Part shown: positions 26,374 through 36,030 of the stretch, piece after piece
Numbering within the stretch: position 1 is the stretch's first letter
Layout of the letters: the number at the start of each line of letters is the position of its first letter
Source: Streptomyces sp. NRRL F-2580
Lineage (GTDB): Bacteria > Actinomycetota > Actinomycetes > Streptomycetales > Streptomycetaceae
DNA: 64,000 bases
Assembly (NCBI RefSeq): GCF_000720115.1
Contig: NZ_JOIR01000005.1
Location: forward strand, 186,001 to 250,000
Reading direction: 5' to 3'
The notes under the pieces: generated by a model
Database searches by the model: none
What the model was told of the DNA's origin: nothing
What the model saw: only the letters and a program-made list of their open reading frames with translations
Position numbers and translations under genes: made by a program

Positions 26374-28623
26374 TTGGCAGTAATCGCACGCTGGTGCATG
26401 CGCCACCGCCTCCTCGCCGTCCTGATCTGGCTCCTCGCACTCGGCGGGACCGCGGCGGCCGCAGGCACCGCCGGAACGGCGTTCTCCAACGACTACGAGG
26501 TCCCCGGCACCGAGTCCGGCAAGGCGAACGACCTCCTCCGCGAGGGCTTCCACGGCCAGGGCGGCGACACCGACACCATCGTGTGGCGGGCCCCGGACCA
26601 TCAGAGCGCGCGCACCCCGGACATCGAGCGGCGCATGACCCGGGCCCTCAACGCCGTCGCCGCGCTCCCGGGCGTCGGCTCCGTCGCCGGACCCTACGGC
26701 CCCGGCCCCGAGAGCTCCGCACGGATCAGCCCCGACGGGCGCACCGCCTATGCCGTGGTGACCTTCGACCAGCACGCGGACTCCGTGCCCAAGGCCCAGG
26801 CCAGGGCCGTCGTCGACGCGGTGAAGAACCCCGCCACCGAGACCGACGGACTCCAGGTCGAACTGGGCGGCCGCGCCATCCAGCTCACCGAGGCGCCCAC
26901 CGCGCACCTCGCCGAGGTCATCGGCGTGGCCGTCGCGGCCCTGGTCCTCTTCCTCGCCTTCGGCTCGCTCGCCGCGAGCCTGCTGCCGATAGCGACCGCC
27001 CTGGTCAGCGTGGGCACCGCCTATTTCGGCATCACCCTCCTCGGGCACGCGATGCCCGTCGCCGACTTCGCCCCGATGCTCGGCACCCTCATCGGCCTCG
27101 GCGTCGGCATCGACTACGCCCTCTTCATCGTCACCCGGCACCGCAAGGGCCTCGCGCGCGGCCTCCCCGTCGACGAGGCCGTCGAGAACGCCGTCGCCAC
27201 CACCGGCCGGGCCGTCGTCTTCGCCGGCGCCACCGTCTGCATCGCCCTGCTCGGCATGCTCGTGCTGCGGCTGAACTTCCTCAACGGCGTCGCGATAGCG
27301 GCCTCCGTGACGGTCGTGCTGACGGTCGCCGCCTCGGTCACCTTGCTGCCCGCCCTCCTCTCGTACATCGGAAAGCGCGCCCTCTCGGGCCGCGAGCGCC
27401 GCAAGCTCGCCGCCGGGGGCCCGCGGCCCGCGCAGCCCTCCGGCTTCGCCGCCCGCTGGTCCGTCTTCGTGGAACGCCACCCCAAACTGCTCGGCCTCCT
27501 CGCCACCGCGGTCATGCTGGTGCTGGCCCTGCCCACCCTCTCGCTCCACCTGGGCACCTCCGACCAGGGCAACAACCCGGCCGGCTCCACCACCCGGGGG
27601 GCCTACGACCTGCTGGCGGACGGGTTCGGGCCCGGCACGAACGGCCCGCTCACCGTCGTCGCCCGGCTGGACGGCGCCGGCGACCGGCTCGCCGTCGACC
27701 ACCTCGCGGACGCGCTCCGTCGGACGGACGGCGTCGCCTCCGCCGGCCCCGCCGTCCTCAACCGCAGCGGGGACACCGCCGTCCTGACCGTCGTACCGGA
27801 CTCGGCCCCCCAGTCCCGGGCCACGAGCGACCTCGTCGACACCCTCCGCCAGGACGTCATCCCGCGCGCCGGGCACGGCAACTCCATGGAGGTCCACGTC
27901 GGCGGTGTGACCGCCGCCTACGACGACTTCGCCGAGGTCATCATCGGCAAGCTGCCGCTCTTCGTCGGCGTGGTCATCGCCCTCGGCTGCGTGCTCCTGC
28001 TGCTGGCCTTCCGGTCCATCGGCATCCCGGTGAAGGCGGCGGCCATGAACGTCGCCGCCGTCGCCTCCTCCTTCGGCGTCGTGGTCGCGATCTTCCAGTG
28101 GGGCTGGGGGAGCGAACTGCTGGGGCTCGGCAGCGCCGGACCCATCGAACCCTTCCTCCCCGTGATCATGGTGTCCGTCCTCTTCGGACTGTCCATGGAC
28201 TACCAGGTCTTCCTCGTCAGCCGGATGTACGAGGAGTGGCTGGAGACCGGCGACAACCGGCGGGCCGTGCGCGTGGGCCTCGCCGAGACCAGCCGGGTCA
28301 TCAACTCGGCGGCCGTGATCATGATCTCCGTCTTCCTCGCCTTCGTCCTCAGCGGCGACCGGATCATCGCGATGTTCGGCATCGCGCTCGCGGCGGCCGT
28401 GGCCCTCGACGCCTTCGTGCTGCGCACCCTCCTCGTCCCGGCCCTCATGCACATGCTCGGGGGAGCCAACTGGTGGCTGCCCGCCTGGCTCGACCGGCGG
28501 CTGCCCAGGATCAGCATCGAGCCCCCCGAATGCCGCCCGCATGCGAAACTTCCGGCACAGCGGCCCGCCGCGGTTCCCGCCACGAGCGAGGACGGCGCCG
28601 AGCCCGCCACCACCTCCCGGTGA
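26374..28623 (+). CDS. MMPL family RND-type membrane transporter
   Basis: A 749-residue transporter from TTG 26374, with two repeats each of one helix plus five grouped helices and two extracytoplasmic loops. MMPL hallmarks include GVGIDYALFIVTRHRKG in the first half and FGLSMDYQVFLVSRMYEEW in the second. The C-terminal 45 residues are a polar tail. Relatives export lipids or hydrophobic drugs with the proton motive force. A GNAT gene follows 40 bases later. The cargo is not predictable. Confidence 0.9.
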   Translation: MAVIARWCMRHRLLAVLIWLLALGGTAAAAGTAGTAFSNDYEVPGTESGKANDLLREGFHGQGGDTDTIVWRAPDHQSARTPDIERRMTRALNAVAALPGVGSVAGPYGPGPESSARISPDGRTAYAVVTFDQHADSVPKAQARAVVDAVKNPATETDGLQVELGGRAIQLTEAPTAHLAEVIGVAVAALVLFLAFGSLAASLLPIATALVSVGTAYFGITLLGHAMPVADFAPMLGTLIGLGVGIDYALFIVTRHRKGLARGLPVDEAVENAVATTGRAVVFAGATVCIALLGMLVLRLNFLNGVAIAASVTVVLTVAASVTLLPALLSYIGKRALSGRERRKLAAGGPRPAQPSGFAARWSVFVERHPKLLGLLATAVMLVLALPTLSLHLGTSDQGNNPAGSTTRGAYDLLADGFGPGTNGPLTVVARLDGAGDRLAVDHLADALRRTDGVASAGPAVLNRSGDTAVLTVVPDSAPQSRATSDLVDTLRQDVIPRAGHGNSMEVHVGGVTAAYDDFAEVIIGKLPLFVGVVIALGCVLLLLAFRSIGIPVKAAAMNVAAVASSFGVVVAIFQWGWGSELLGLGSAGPIEPFLPVIMVSVLFGLSMDYQVFLVSRMYEEWLETGDNRRAVRVGLAETSRVINSAAVIMISVFLAFVLSGDRIIAMFGIALAAAVALDAFVLRTLLVPALMHMLGGANWWLPAWLDRRLPRISIEPPECRPHAKLPAQRPAAVPATSEDGAEPATTSR

Positions 28624-28662
28624 TCCGGCCACCCGCCGTCCGAGACCCAAGGAAGACCGCGC

Positions 28663-29217
28663 ATGTTCTCGATAGACCTCGCCGACGACGCCCAGCTGTT
28701 CCCGCTTGAGGCCCGGCACGCCGAGGAGTTCTTCGCCCACATCGAGCGCGGCCGGGAGTTCATCGGCCAGTACGTCGGCTTCCCCGACCGCTCGCCCGAC
28801 CTCGACTCCGCCAGGGCCTTCCTGGCCAAGTACGCGGTGAAGGCGGGGGAGGACGGCGCCCGGTTCTTCGGCATCCGGCTCGACGGCACCCTCGTGGGCG
28901 GGGTCCTCTTCCCGGCCTTCGACGCGGACGGCGGCAACTGCGAGATCGGCTGCTGGCTGGAGCCCGCCGCGGCCGGCCGGGGCCTGGTGACCAAGGCCTG
29001 CCAGGTCCTGATCGACTACGCCTTCGGCGAGCGCGGCATGCACCGCGTCGAGTGGCACGCCGCCACCGGCAACAAGAAGAGCCTCGCCGTGGCCGAGCGC
29101 CTCGGCATGACCCGGGAAGGCGTCATGCGGCAGAACCACCTGCACCGCGGCGTCCGCCAGGACACCGAGGTCTGGTCCCTCCTCGCCCACGAGTGGTCCG
29201 CGGCCCGCTCCGCCTAG
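28663..29217 (+). CDS. RimJ/RimL-type GNAT N-acetyltransferase
   Basis: A 184-residue GNAT of the protein N-terminal acetyltransferase group, with EIGCWLEPAAAGRGLVTKAC as acetyl-CoA motif and NKKSLAVAERLGMTREG at the end. ATG 28663 follows AAGGAAGACCGCGC. It is probably in the MMPL transcript. A terminator follows. Confidence 0.87.
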   Translation: MFSIDLADDAQLFPLEARHAEEFFAHIERGREFIGQYVGFPDRSPDLDSARAFLAKYAVKAGEDGARFFGIRLDGTLVGGVLFPAFDADGGNCEIGCWLEPAAAGRGLVTKACQVLIDYAFGERGMHRVEWHAATGNKKSLAVAERLGMTREGVMRQNHLHRGVRQDTEVWSLLAHEWSAARSA

Positions 29218-29241
29218 ACCGGATCGACCGGCCGCCGGTCC

Positions 29242-29264
29242 GGGCCCCGCCCACCGCGGGGCCC
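29242..29264 (+). terminator. Short terminator after the GNAT gene
   Basis: GGGCCCCGC and its complement GCGGGGCCC flank a five-base loop, 25 bases after the stop. Confidence 0.65.
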
Positions 29265-29285
29265 ATTGTGGCCACCACCAGCGGA

Positions 29286-29326
29286 TTCTCAGAAAACTCT
29301 CAGACAGGGCGCCTACGGTGCCCCGC
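29286..29326 (+). promoter_or_regulatory. Direct-repeat response-regulator site and leaderless promoter
   Basis: TCTCAG occurs at 29287 and again 11 bases later at 29298 (TTCTCAGA-AAA-CTCTCAGA), which is the layout of OmpR-family regulator sites (the 8+3+8 form resembles the MprA box). TACGGT (29314-29319) is a -10 and lies seven bases before ATG 29327. The repeats cover the -35, suggesting activation. Confidence 0.5.
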
Positions 29327-29914
29327 ATGGACACCACGAAGACCCCCGCCGCGAACGCCACCGAGGCGGACGCCACCCCGGTCGACCTCGACAAGACCGA
29401 GGCCGCCCAGCCCGCCGAGGCCGAGGCCGAAGCCGACTCCGTACGCACCGACGCGGACCCGGAGGACGAGACCTTCGCCGAGGACGGGGACGAGGACGAG
29501 GCGCAGACCGCGCAGCCGAGCCACGTCGGTTCCGCTGCCTCCGCGATCGTCGCCGCGGGGCTCGGCGTCGTCGCCCTCAGCGGCAGCTGGGTCGCCGGCA
29601 TCGTGTCCGAGCGCGCGAGCATCGCCGCCCGGCTGGAGCTGAGCCAGGCCGCCGACGCCAACGCGCAGATCGCCGCCCAGTTCGTCGACCCGTGGCACAC
29701 CACCGCGATGGTGAACGGCGTCTTCTCCGCCCTCGCCCTGATCATCGCCACCTTCGTGCTGGCCCTCCCCGCCTTCAGCACCCCCGAGCGCATCCTCCCC
29801 ACCTGGGTGCGGTCCGTCTCCTGGGCGGGCATCGGCCTGGGCGCCCTCGGCGTACTCCTCTTCGTCCTCATGTACTTCGACCTCCTCCTCGCCATCCCGA
29901 AGGCGGCGGGCTAG
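29327..29914 (+). CDS. Hypothetical membrane protein with acidic N-terminus
   Basis: A 195-residue protein starting at ATG 29327, supported by the leaderless promoter. The first 65 residues are rich in Asp, Glu and Ala and have no predicted structure. Three hydrophobic spans follow (SAASAIVAAGLGVVALSGSW, VFSALALIIATFVLALPAF and IGLGALGVLLFVLMYF). I do not recognise a family. Expression may be under a two-component system because of the direct repeat upstream. Confidence 0.78.
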   Translation: MDTTKTPAANATEADATPVDLDKTEAAQPAEAEAEADSVRTDADPEDETFAEDGDEDEAQTAQPSHVGSAASAIVAAGLGVVALSGSWVAGIVSERASIAARLELSQAADANAQIAAQFVDPWHTTAMVNGVFSALALIIATFVLALPAFSTPERILPTWVRSVSWAGIGLGALGVLLFVLMYFDLLLAIPKAAG

Positions 29915-30081
29915 GTACTGCCTTAGGCGAACTCGGCCTGGTCCGGGCACATCCCGGCCCGGACTAAGGCCCCCCGCCCCCGGCAGATGCGGCATGCGAC
30001 CGATGCGCCGGCACCCCCTGGGACGCGAATCTTGGATCACACCGAACGAGGTGCCCGAGAAACGCCACCAGGGAGTACGAG

Positions 30082-30270
30082 ATGTTCGAGTACGAGATCG
30101 CCGCCACCGCCCGCACCGCCGACCTCCTCCGCGAGGCCGCCGCGTACCGCACGGTCCGGGACGCCGGCGCGCGCCGCGCCTCCTTGCGCCACCTCGAACC
30201 GCGAGGGTCGGTGAGAGCACTCCGGAGCCGCTTCGCCCGCACCGCGGGCCACGCGCCCCACACCGCCTGA
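30082..30270 (+). CDS. Small basic hypothetical protein, 62 aa
   Basis: ATG 30082 has a good ribosome site (AGGGAGTACGAG). The product begins MFEYEIAATARTADLLREAA and has an Arg-rich C-terminal half, so a nucleic-acid contact is possible but not shown. It lies just ahead of the large LuxR gene, and a conserved short gene is plausible. No family is recognised. Confidence 0.55.
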   Translation: MFEYEIAATARTADLLREAAAYRTVRDAGARRASLRHLEPRGSVRALRSRFARTAGHAPHTA

Positions 30271-30329
30271 ACCGACACGTGATGAGAAGCGCACCGATAT
30301 CGAGTGCCGTCGCACCGGACGGCTGTGCG

Positions 30330-33300
30330 ATGCTCGGCGACGTGGAGACCAGATCTGTCAGCCCGGTGTTCGTCGGCCGAGCCGACGAACTGGCCGTACT
30401 CACCGACGCACTGACCCGCGCCGCCGGCCGCGAGCCCCAGGCGATGCTCATCGGCGGAGAGGCCGGGGTCGGAAAGACCCGCCTCACCGAGGAGTTCGTC
30501 TGCGAGGCCGAGCGCCGCGGCGCCGTCGTCGCCGTCGGAGGCTGTGTGGAGATCGGGGCGGAGGGACTTCCCTTCGCCCCCTTCTCGACGGCCCTGCGCA
30601 CCCTGCACCGCCTGCTCCCCGACGAACTGGCCGCCGCCACCGCCGGCCAGGAGGACGAACTCGCCCGGATCCTCCCCGAACTCGGCGACACCCCGCGCGG
30701 CCCGCACGACGAGGAGAGCACCGCCCGGCTCTTCGAACTGACGGCCCGGATGCTGGAGCGGCTCGCCGCCGACCGCACCGTCGTCCTCGTCCTGGAGGAC
30801 CTGCACTGGGCGGACACCTCCACCCGTCACCTGCTCTCCTACCTCTTCCGCACCCTCGGCAGCGGCCGGCTCGTCGTCGTCGCCACCTACCGCGCGGACG
30901 ACGTCCACCGCCGCCATCCGCTGCGCCCCCTCCTGGCCGAGCTCGACCGGCTCCGTACCGTCCACCGCATCGAACTGGCCCGTTTCAACCGGGCGGAGGT
31001 GCGCCGCCAGCTCGCCGGCATCCTCGCCACGCAGCCCGACGAGGACTTCGTCGACTCCGTCTTCGACCGGTCCGACGGCAACGCCTTCTTCGTCGAGGAA
31101 CTCGTCGCCTCCCGGGAGAGCGGCTGCCGTACCGGCCTCACCGAATCCCTGCGCGACCTGCTCCTCGTCCGCGTCGAGGTGCTGCCCGAGGAGACCCAGC
31201 GACTGGTGCGGATCGTCGCCGAGGGCGGCTCCACCGTGGAGTACCCGCTGCTGCGCGCCGTCGCCGGGCTCACCGAGGACGAGCTGATCGAAGCGCTGAG
31301 GGCGGCGGTCGGGGCCAACATCCTGCTCGCCACCCCCGACGGCGACGGCTACCGCTTCCGGCACTCGCTGGTCCGCGAGGCCGTCAGCGACGACCTGCTG
31401 CCCGGTGAACGGGCCCGCGTCAACCGCCGCTACGCCGAGGCCATGGAGGCCGACGAGTCGCTGATCCGCTCGGGGGAGCGGGTCATCCGGCTGGCCAGCT
31501 ACTGGTACCAGGCGAACGACCCCGCCAAGGCGCTGCCCGCCGTACTGGCCGCCTCCGTTGCGGCCCGCCGCCGGCACGCCTACTCCGAGCAACTGCGCCT
31601 GCTGGAGCGGGCCATGGACCTGTGGGACAGCGCTCCGGAGGAGGTCCGCGAGGCCCTGCGCCCGGCGGACTACACCGAGGTGTACCCGCCGTGCGGCTGC
31701 GACGACTCCGCCGCCACCCCGCTCCGGCGGATCGACCTGCTGGCCGAGGCGACCGTCGCGGCACGCTACGGCGGCGAGCGCGAACGCGCCCTGAAGATCA
31801 CGAAGACGGCGCTGCGCCTGCTGGAGGAGGAGCGCGACTCGCTGCGGGCCGCCTGGTTCTGGACCGAGCGCTCCCGGCTGGTCGCCGGCCTCGGCCGTGG
31901 CGACGGCTGGGAGGAGATCGCCAAGGCGCAGGAACTCGTCCGGGGGCTGCCCCCGTCCCAGGTGCACGCCGAGGTCCTGGTCCGGGCCGCGAGCTGGGGC
32001 ATGCTCCACAAGCCGGGCCCCGACAACCTCGCCGCCGCCGAACGCGCCGTCGAGTACGCGCGCATGCTGGGCGCCGAGGACACCGAGCTCAATGCCCGGA
32101 TCACGGTCGGCTGCCTGCTCACCGACTCCGGTGACGGCGCCGGCGGCCTCGCCGAACTGCACGCGGTCAGGGAACGGGCCGCGAAGCTCGGACTCACCAG
32201 GCTGACAGGGCGTACGCATGTCAATCTCACCTCTCAGTTGGAAAGCATGGGCCGGTCCCGCGAAGCCGTGGAACTGGCCGAACAAGGGGCCGAACTGGTC
32301 CGGGAATCCCGGCTGATGGACAGTGAGGCCTGGGTCTGCGGAAACATGGCCGAGAGCCTCTACAGCCTCGGCCGCTGGGACGAGGCCGCCGAGGCGGCCC
32401 GGCGCACCCTGCGCGTCGGCCAGAGTGCGGCCCCGCGCGGTACCGCCTCCGCACGGCTGGCTCACCTGGCCCTGGCCCGTGGCGAGTTGGCCGAGGCAGC
32501 CCAGCAGCTCGCCGCCGCCCACGCCCACTTCGGCACCCACGACACCCAGCCCCAGCACCGGATACCGCTGTACCGCCTCGCCATCGGGATCGCGGCGGGA
32601 GAGGGCCGGATCGCCGACGTGCGCGCCGAGACCGCCGCCGCCGTCGCCTACGGGTTCCCGCTCGGCCAGCACCGCTACGCCTGGCCGCTGCTGCTCGCCT
32701 CCGCCTCCGCCGAGGCGGACGCCCGCGGGCTCCCGGCCGCCGACGCCGACCGGGACGCCGCCCTGGGCGTGCTGCGCGGCGCCGCGCACACCCTCGCCAC
32801 CCCGGTCCCGCTGTGGGCCGCCCACGCCGAGTACCTCCGGGCCGAACTGCTCCGGGCCGAGGCCCGGGACACCCCGGCGGACTGGACCGCCGTCGAGGCG
32901 GCCGTCCGCCCGCTGGAGCGCCCGTACCTGCTGGCCCGTGCCCGCCACCGGCTCGCCGAGGCCCTGCTGGCGGCCGGCGACCGGGAACCCGCGGCCACCC
33001 TGCTCCGCGAGGCCTACGCCACCGCCGAACAGATCGGTTCACGCCCGCTGCGCGAGGACCTGGCGCTGCTCGCCCGGCGCGCCCGGCTCCCGCTGAGCGA
33101 CGCCGACCCGTCCGCGGCCCCGACCGCCCCGCAGAGCGACCCGGTCGAGGCGCTCGGCCTGACCAGCCGCGAGCGGGACGTCCTGCACCTGGTGGCGACG
33201 GGCAGCACCAACCGCAAGATCGCCGAGGAACTCTTCATCTCCCCGAAGACGGCGAGCGTGCACGTCTCCAACATCCTGGCCAAGCTGGGCGTCGCCGGCC

Positions 33301-33425
33301 GCGGCGAGGCCGCCGCCCTCGCCCACCGGCTACGGCTCTTCGCCCCGCCCGTCCACGGCGGCCCCGCAGAGGGCGGCCCCGGCCCGGTCAGCCCCCGTCC
33401 GGAGGCTGCTCGGCAGGGCGTATGA
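30330..33425 (+). CDS. LuxR-type LAL regulator (large ATP-binding)
   Basis: A regulator of about 1031 residues. The N-terminal AAA/STAND core has Walker A GGEAGVGKTRL and Walker B VVLVLEDLHWAD. The middle is a TPR-like helical repeat region. The C-terminal LuxR helix-turn-helix (LTSRERDVLHLVATG, KIAEELFISPKTASVHVSNI) is complete. LALs sense a ligand with the ATPase/TPR part and activate target genes. Start is unclear: ATG 30330, GTG 30342 or ATG 30282; I prefer 30330 or 30342 because homology usually starts near ETRSVSPVFVGR. Its 3' end overlaps the convergent DUF6191 gene by 38 bases. No cluster of targets is apparent. Confidence 0.88.
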   Translation: MLGDVETRSVSPVFVGRADELAVLTDALTRAAGREPQAMLIGGEAGVGKTRLTEEFVCEAERRGAVVAVGGCVEIGAEGLPFAPFSTALRTLHRLLPDELAAATAGQEDELARILPELGDTPRGPHDEESTARLFELTARMLERLAADRTVVLVLEDLHWADTSTRHLLSYLFRTLGSGRLVVVATYRADDVHRRHPLRPLLAELDRLRTVHRIELARFNRAEVRRQLAGILATQPDEDFVDSVFDRSDGNAFFVEELVASRESGCRTGLTESLRDLLLVRVEVLPEETQRLVRIVAEGGSTVEYPLLRAVAGLTEDELIEALRAAVGANILLATPDGDGYRFRHSLVREAVSDDLLPGERARVNRRYAEAMEADESLIRSGERVIRLASYWYQANDPAKALPAVLAASVAARRRHAYSEQLRLLERAMDLWDSAPEEVREALRPADYTEVYPPCGCDDSAATPLRRIDLLAEATVAARYGGERERALKITKTALRLLEEERDSLRAAWFWTERSRLVAGLGRGDGWEEIAKAQELVRGLPPSQVHAEVLVRAASWGMLHKPGPDNLAAAERAVEYARMLGAEDTELNARITVGCLLTDSGDGAGGLAELHAVRERAAKLGLTRLTGRTHVNLTSQLESMGRSREAVELAEQGAELVRESRLMDSEAWVCGNMAESLYSLGRWDEAAEAARRTLRVGQSAAPRGTASARLAHLALARGELAEAAQQLAAAHAHFGTHDTQPQHRIPLYRLAIGIAAGEGRIADVRAETAAAVAYGFPLGQHRYAWPLLLASASAEADARGLPAADADRDAALGVLRGAAHTLATPVPLWAAHAEYLRAELLRAEARDTPADWTAVEAAVRPLERPYLLARARHRLAEALLAAGDREPAATLLREAYATAEQIGSRPLREDLALLARRARLPLSDADPSAAPTAPQSDPVEALGLTSRERDVLHLVATGSTNRKIAEELFISPKTASVHVSNILAKLGVAGRGEAAALAHRLRLFAPPVHGGPAEGGPGPVSPRPEAARQGV

Positions 33426-33576
33426 GCACTCTGCCGGAGTCGAGGTCTATCGGCCCCCGTCCCGGATCGTTGTCATTCACATCGGTCCGGGACAGCTCCA
33501 GCCGCTTCTTCTCCTCGTTCGTGTGCTTGCGTCCCGGGTTGAACAGCTCCTCGATCATGTTGAACAACGCGCCCAC
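33388..33576 (-). CDS. DUF6191-like small protein
   Basis: A 62-residue protein with FNMIEELFNPGRKHTNEEK and ELSRTDVNDNDPGRGPID, a pattern of a small conserved actinobacterial family (DUF6191) with no known role. GTG 33576 is used, but TTG 33567 or ATG 33558 may be right. The end overlaps the convergent LAL gene by 38 bp. Confidence 0.75.
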   Translation of the reverse strand: MGALFNMIEELFNPGRKHTNEEKKRLELSRTDVNDNDPGRGPIDLDSGRVLIRPAEQPPDGG

Positions 33577-33609
33577 CGTCCCTGTGGTCCCCGTGCGGAG
33601 ACGTGCTGG

Positions 33610-34845
33610 TCACCGCACCGTCAGTGTCAGGATCCTGTCGTCGCCCGCCTCCGGCGACCCCCGTCCGTCCGTCTCGCTCGTCACCAGCAGCAACCGGTCA
33701 CCGCCAAGAGCCACCACCGTCCGCAGCCGGCCGTACCGCCCCTCCAGGAAGGCCTCGGGCTCCGCCACCGGCTCCGTCCCGGCCAGGGGTATCCGCCACA
33801 GCCGGTTGCCCTTCAGTGCGGCCATCCACACCGAACCCTCCGCCCAGGCGATCCCGCTCGGCGAGGCCTCGTCGGTCTTCCACACGGCCACCGGATCCCG
33901 GAAGCCGGGCCTGCCCGCCTTCCCCTCGGCCTCGGGCCAGCCGTAATTCGCCCCGGGCTCGATCAGGTTCAGCTCGTCCCAGGTGTTCTGGCCGAACTCG
34001 GCCGCCCACAGCCTCTTGTCCTTGTCCCAGGCGAGGCCCTGCACATTGCGGTGACCGTAGGAGTAGACGACCGAATCCGCCTCCGGGTTGCCGTGCACCG
34101 GATCCCCGTCCGGAGTCATCCGCAGGATCTTGCCGCCCAGCGACTTCTTGTCCTGCGCGAGCGCCTTCTCGCCGGTCTCGCCCGTCCCCGCGTAGAGCAT
34201 CTTGTCCGGGCCGAAGGCGATCCGGCCGCCGTTGTGCACGAGGCCCTTGGGGATGCCCCGGAACACGGTGTCCGGCGCGCCCAGTTGCTGGCCGGCGGAT
34301 CTGTGCTCGTCGTACCGCAGCCGGGCGATGCGGTTGTCGGACTCGGTCGTGAAGTACACGTACACCAGCCGGTCCGAGGCGAAGGAGGGCGACAGCGCGA
34401 GACCCAGCAGCCCGCCCTCGCCGCCCGGGGCCACCCCCGGCACCTCGCCGATCCGCGTCACCGTGCCCGAGCCCACCGCGACCCTGCTGATCGTCCCCAT
34501 GTCCCGCGAGGCGACCAGCAGGTCCCCGCCCGGCAGCTCGGCCACGCCCCACGGCGACTCCAGGCCCTTGGCGACCTCGCCGGTCACCGTCACCGCGCCC
34601 TTGGCCGGCGGCCCGGTCGCCTCCGGCGAGGCGGACGCGCTCCCCGACTGGCCCGCCGGCCCGGAGCCCGCCGCGGCCTTGCCCGGTGGAGAGCTCCCAC
34701 CCCCCGCTCCGGGGGCGCCGGCCGGTGCGCATCCCGCCGCCAGCAGAACGCCGCACCCCGCCAGAACCGCCGCCGCCAGCACGCTCCGGTGCCGCACGCC
34801 CTGCGTCTCGGACCCCACGTGCCCGGGAGAACTTCCGTATCGCAT
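33610..34845 (-). CDS. PQQ-dependent sugar dehydrogenase lipoprotein
   Basis: A 411-residue protein starting at ATG 34845 behind GGAAGGAGCAGGGTG, a near-ideal ribosome site. It has a lipoprotein signal (VLLAAGC, Cys about residue 39) and a low-complexity Gly/Ser/Pro linker. The rest is a six-bladed beta-propeller of the glucose/sorbosone dehydrogenase family: LESPWGVAELPGGDLLVASR, GGEGGLLGLALSP and YSYGHRNVQGLAWD, with the histidine expected near PQQ. It would act outside the membrane and pass electrons to the chain. Whether this strain makes PQQ is not known from the window. Confidence 0.86.
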   Translation of the reverse strand: MRYGSSPGHVGSETQGVRHRSVLAAAVLAGCGVLLAAGCAPAGAPGAGGGSSPPGKAAAGSGPAGQSGSASASPEATGPPAKGAVTVTGEVAKGLESPWGVAELPGGDLLVASRDMGTISRVAVGSGTVTRIGEVPGVAPGGEGGLLGLALSPSFASDRLVYVYFTTESDNRIARLRYDEHRSAGQQLGAPDTVFRGIPKGLVHNGGRIAFGPDKMLYAGTGETGEKALAQDKKSLGGKILRMTPDGDPVHGNPEADSVVYSYGHRNVQGLAWDKDKRLWAAEFGQNTWDELNLIEPGANYGWPEAEGKAGRPGFRDPVAVWKTDEASPSGIAWAEGSVWMAALKGNRLWRIPLAGTEPVAEPEAFLEGRYGRLRTVVALGGDRLLLVTSETDGRGSPEAGDDRILTLTVR

Positions 34846-34949
34846 CACCCTGCTCCTTCCGGTCCTCCGATCGTGCCCTTCACCAGTCTCAACAGCGGCG
34901 GCAGTTCCCGAAGTTCCACCACTCGTACACTCGATCGAGTGGTTGTCGC

Positions 34950-35957
34950 TCAGTCCCAGGCTCCCACCTCGACCGGCAGGGCCGCGATCTCGGCCAAGTC
35001 CCCGGCCGACAGCCGCACCTCCGCCGCCCGCGCGTTCTCCGCGGCCCAGTGCGCCCGGTCGGCCCCCGGCACCGGCACCACGTGCGGCCCCTGCGCCAGC
35101 ACCCACGCCAGCGCCACCTGCGCCGCCGTGACCTCCGCCCCGTGCCGCCGCGCCACCCGCCGCAGCCCCGCCACCAGCACCTGGTTCGAGGCCATCGCCG
35201 CCGCCGTGAACCGCGGATGGCGGGCCCGCACGTCCTGCGGCTCGAAGCCCTCACCCGGAGTGAGCGTCCCGGTGAGGAACCCGCTGCCCAGCGGCATCGC
35301 CGCAAGGAAGCCCACACCCCGCGCCGCGCACCACGGCAGGAGCTGCCACGCCGCCTCCGGCGACCACACCGACAGCTCCGCCTGCACCGCGCTCACCGGG
35401 AACACCTGCTGCAGCCGCTCCAGGTGCCGCAGCGTCGTCCGGTACTTCCGGTCCCCGCTGCGCCCCGCCCCCGGCCCGGCCCCGGCGCCCAGCGCGCAGA
35501 AGCCGAGGGCGCGCACCTTCCCCGCACCCACCAGCTCTGCCATGGCACCCCAGGTCTCCTCCACGGGCACCTCCGGATCCACCCGGTGCAGCTGGTAGAG
35601 GTCTATGACATCGGTCCGCAGCCGCCGCAGCGAGGCGTCGCAGGCCCGCCGCAGATAGCCGGGCCGCCCGTCGGCGACCACGTGCTGGTCACCCGCCCGC
35701 AGCCCCACCTTGGCCGAGACGAACGCCTCGGAGCGCCGCTCGCGCAGCACCCGCCCCAGCAGCAGCTCGTTGGTGAACGGCCCGTACACGTCGGCCGTGT
35801 CCAGCAGGTTCGACCCCAGGTCCAGCGCCGCGTGCACGGCCGCAAGCGACTCCTGTCCCCGCCGCCGCGAAGGCGCGTACGCCCAGCTCATCGGCATACA
35901 GCCCAGGCCGACGGCGCCCACGGTCAGCGCCCCCGCCCCGATCGACCTGCGCTCCAC
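34950..35957 (-). CDS. Aldo/keto reductase
   Basis: A 335-residue TIM-barrel oxidoreductase from GTG 35957. It has LDTADVYGPFTNELLLGRVL with the catalytic Asp and Tyr, the family Lys in AKVG and the His in YQLHRVD. The C-terminal part has the NADP-binding loop VVPVPGADRAHWAAENARA. The substrate is unknown. It is divergent from the 2-hydroxyacid dehydrogenase gene. A long upstream extension has no ribosome site and was not used. Confidence 0.86.
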   Translation of the reverse strand: MERRSIGAGALTVGAVGLGCMPMSWAYAPSRRRGQESLAAVHAALDLGSNLLDTADVYGPFTNELLLGRVLRERRSEAFVSAKVGLRAGDQHVVADGRPGYLRRACDASLRRLRTDVIDLYQLHRVDPEVPVEETWGAMAELVGAGKVRALGFCALGAGAGPGAGRSGDRKYRTTLRHLERLQQVFPVSAVQAELSVWSPEAAWQLLPWCAARGVGFLAAMPLGSGFLTGTLTPGEGFEPQDVRARHPRFTAAAMASNQVLVAGLRRVARRHGAEVTAAQVALAWVLAQGPHVVPVPGADRAHWAAENARAAEVRLSAGDLAEIAALPVEVGAWD

Positions 35958-35996
35958 CCCTCGGTCCCCCTCACGCTCCGGCCACCAAACTAACGG

Positions 35997-36030
35997 CTTG
36001 ATCAAGACGGCTTGGCATAGCCTCGTGATC
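35997..36030. promoter_or_regulatory. Palindrome and leaderless -10 between divergent oxidoreductases
   Basis: CTTGATCAAG (35997-36006) is a perfect 10-bp palindrome. TAGCCT (36018-36023) lies seven bases before ATG 36031, so that gene is probably leaderless. The palindrome could be an operator for both genes. Confidence 0.45.

Noticed and set aside
26311..29895. A nearly 1200-codon minus-strand frame across the MMPL, GNAT and membrane genes
   Set aside because: All three plus-strand genes have family motifs and ribosome sites; the minus frame has none.
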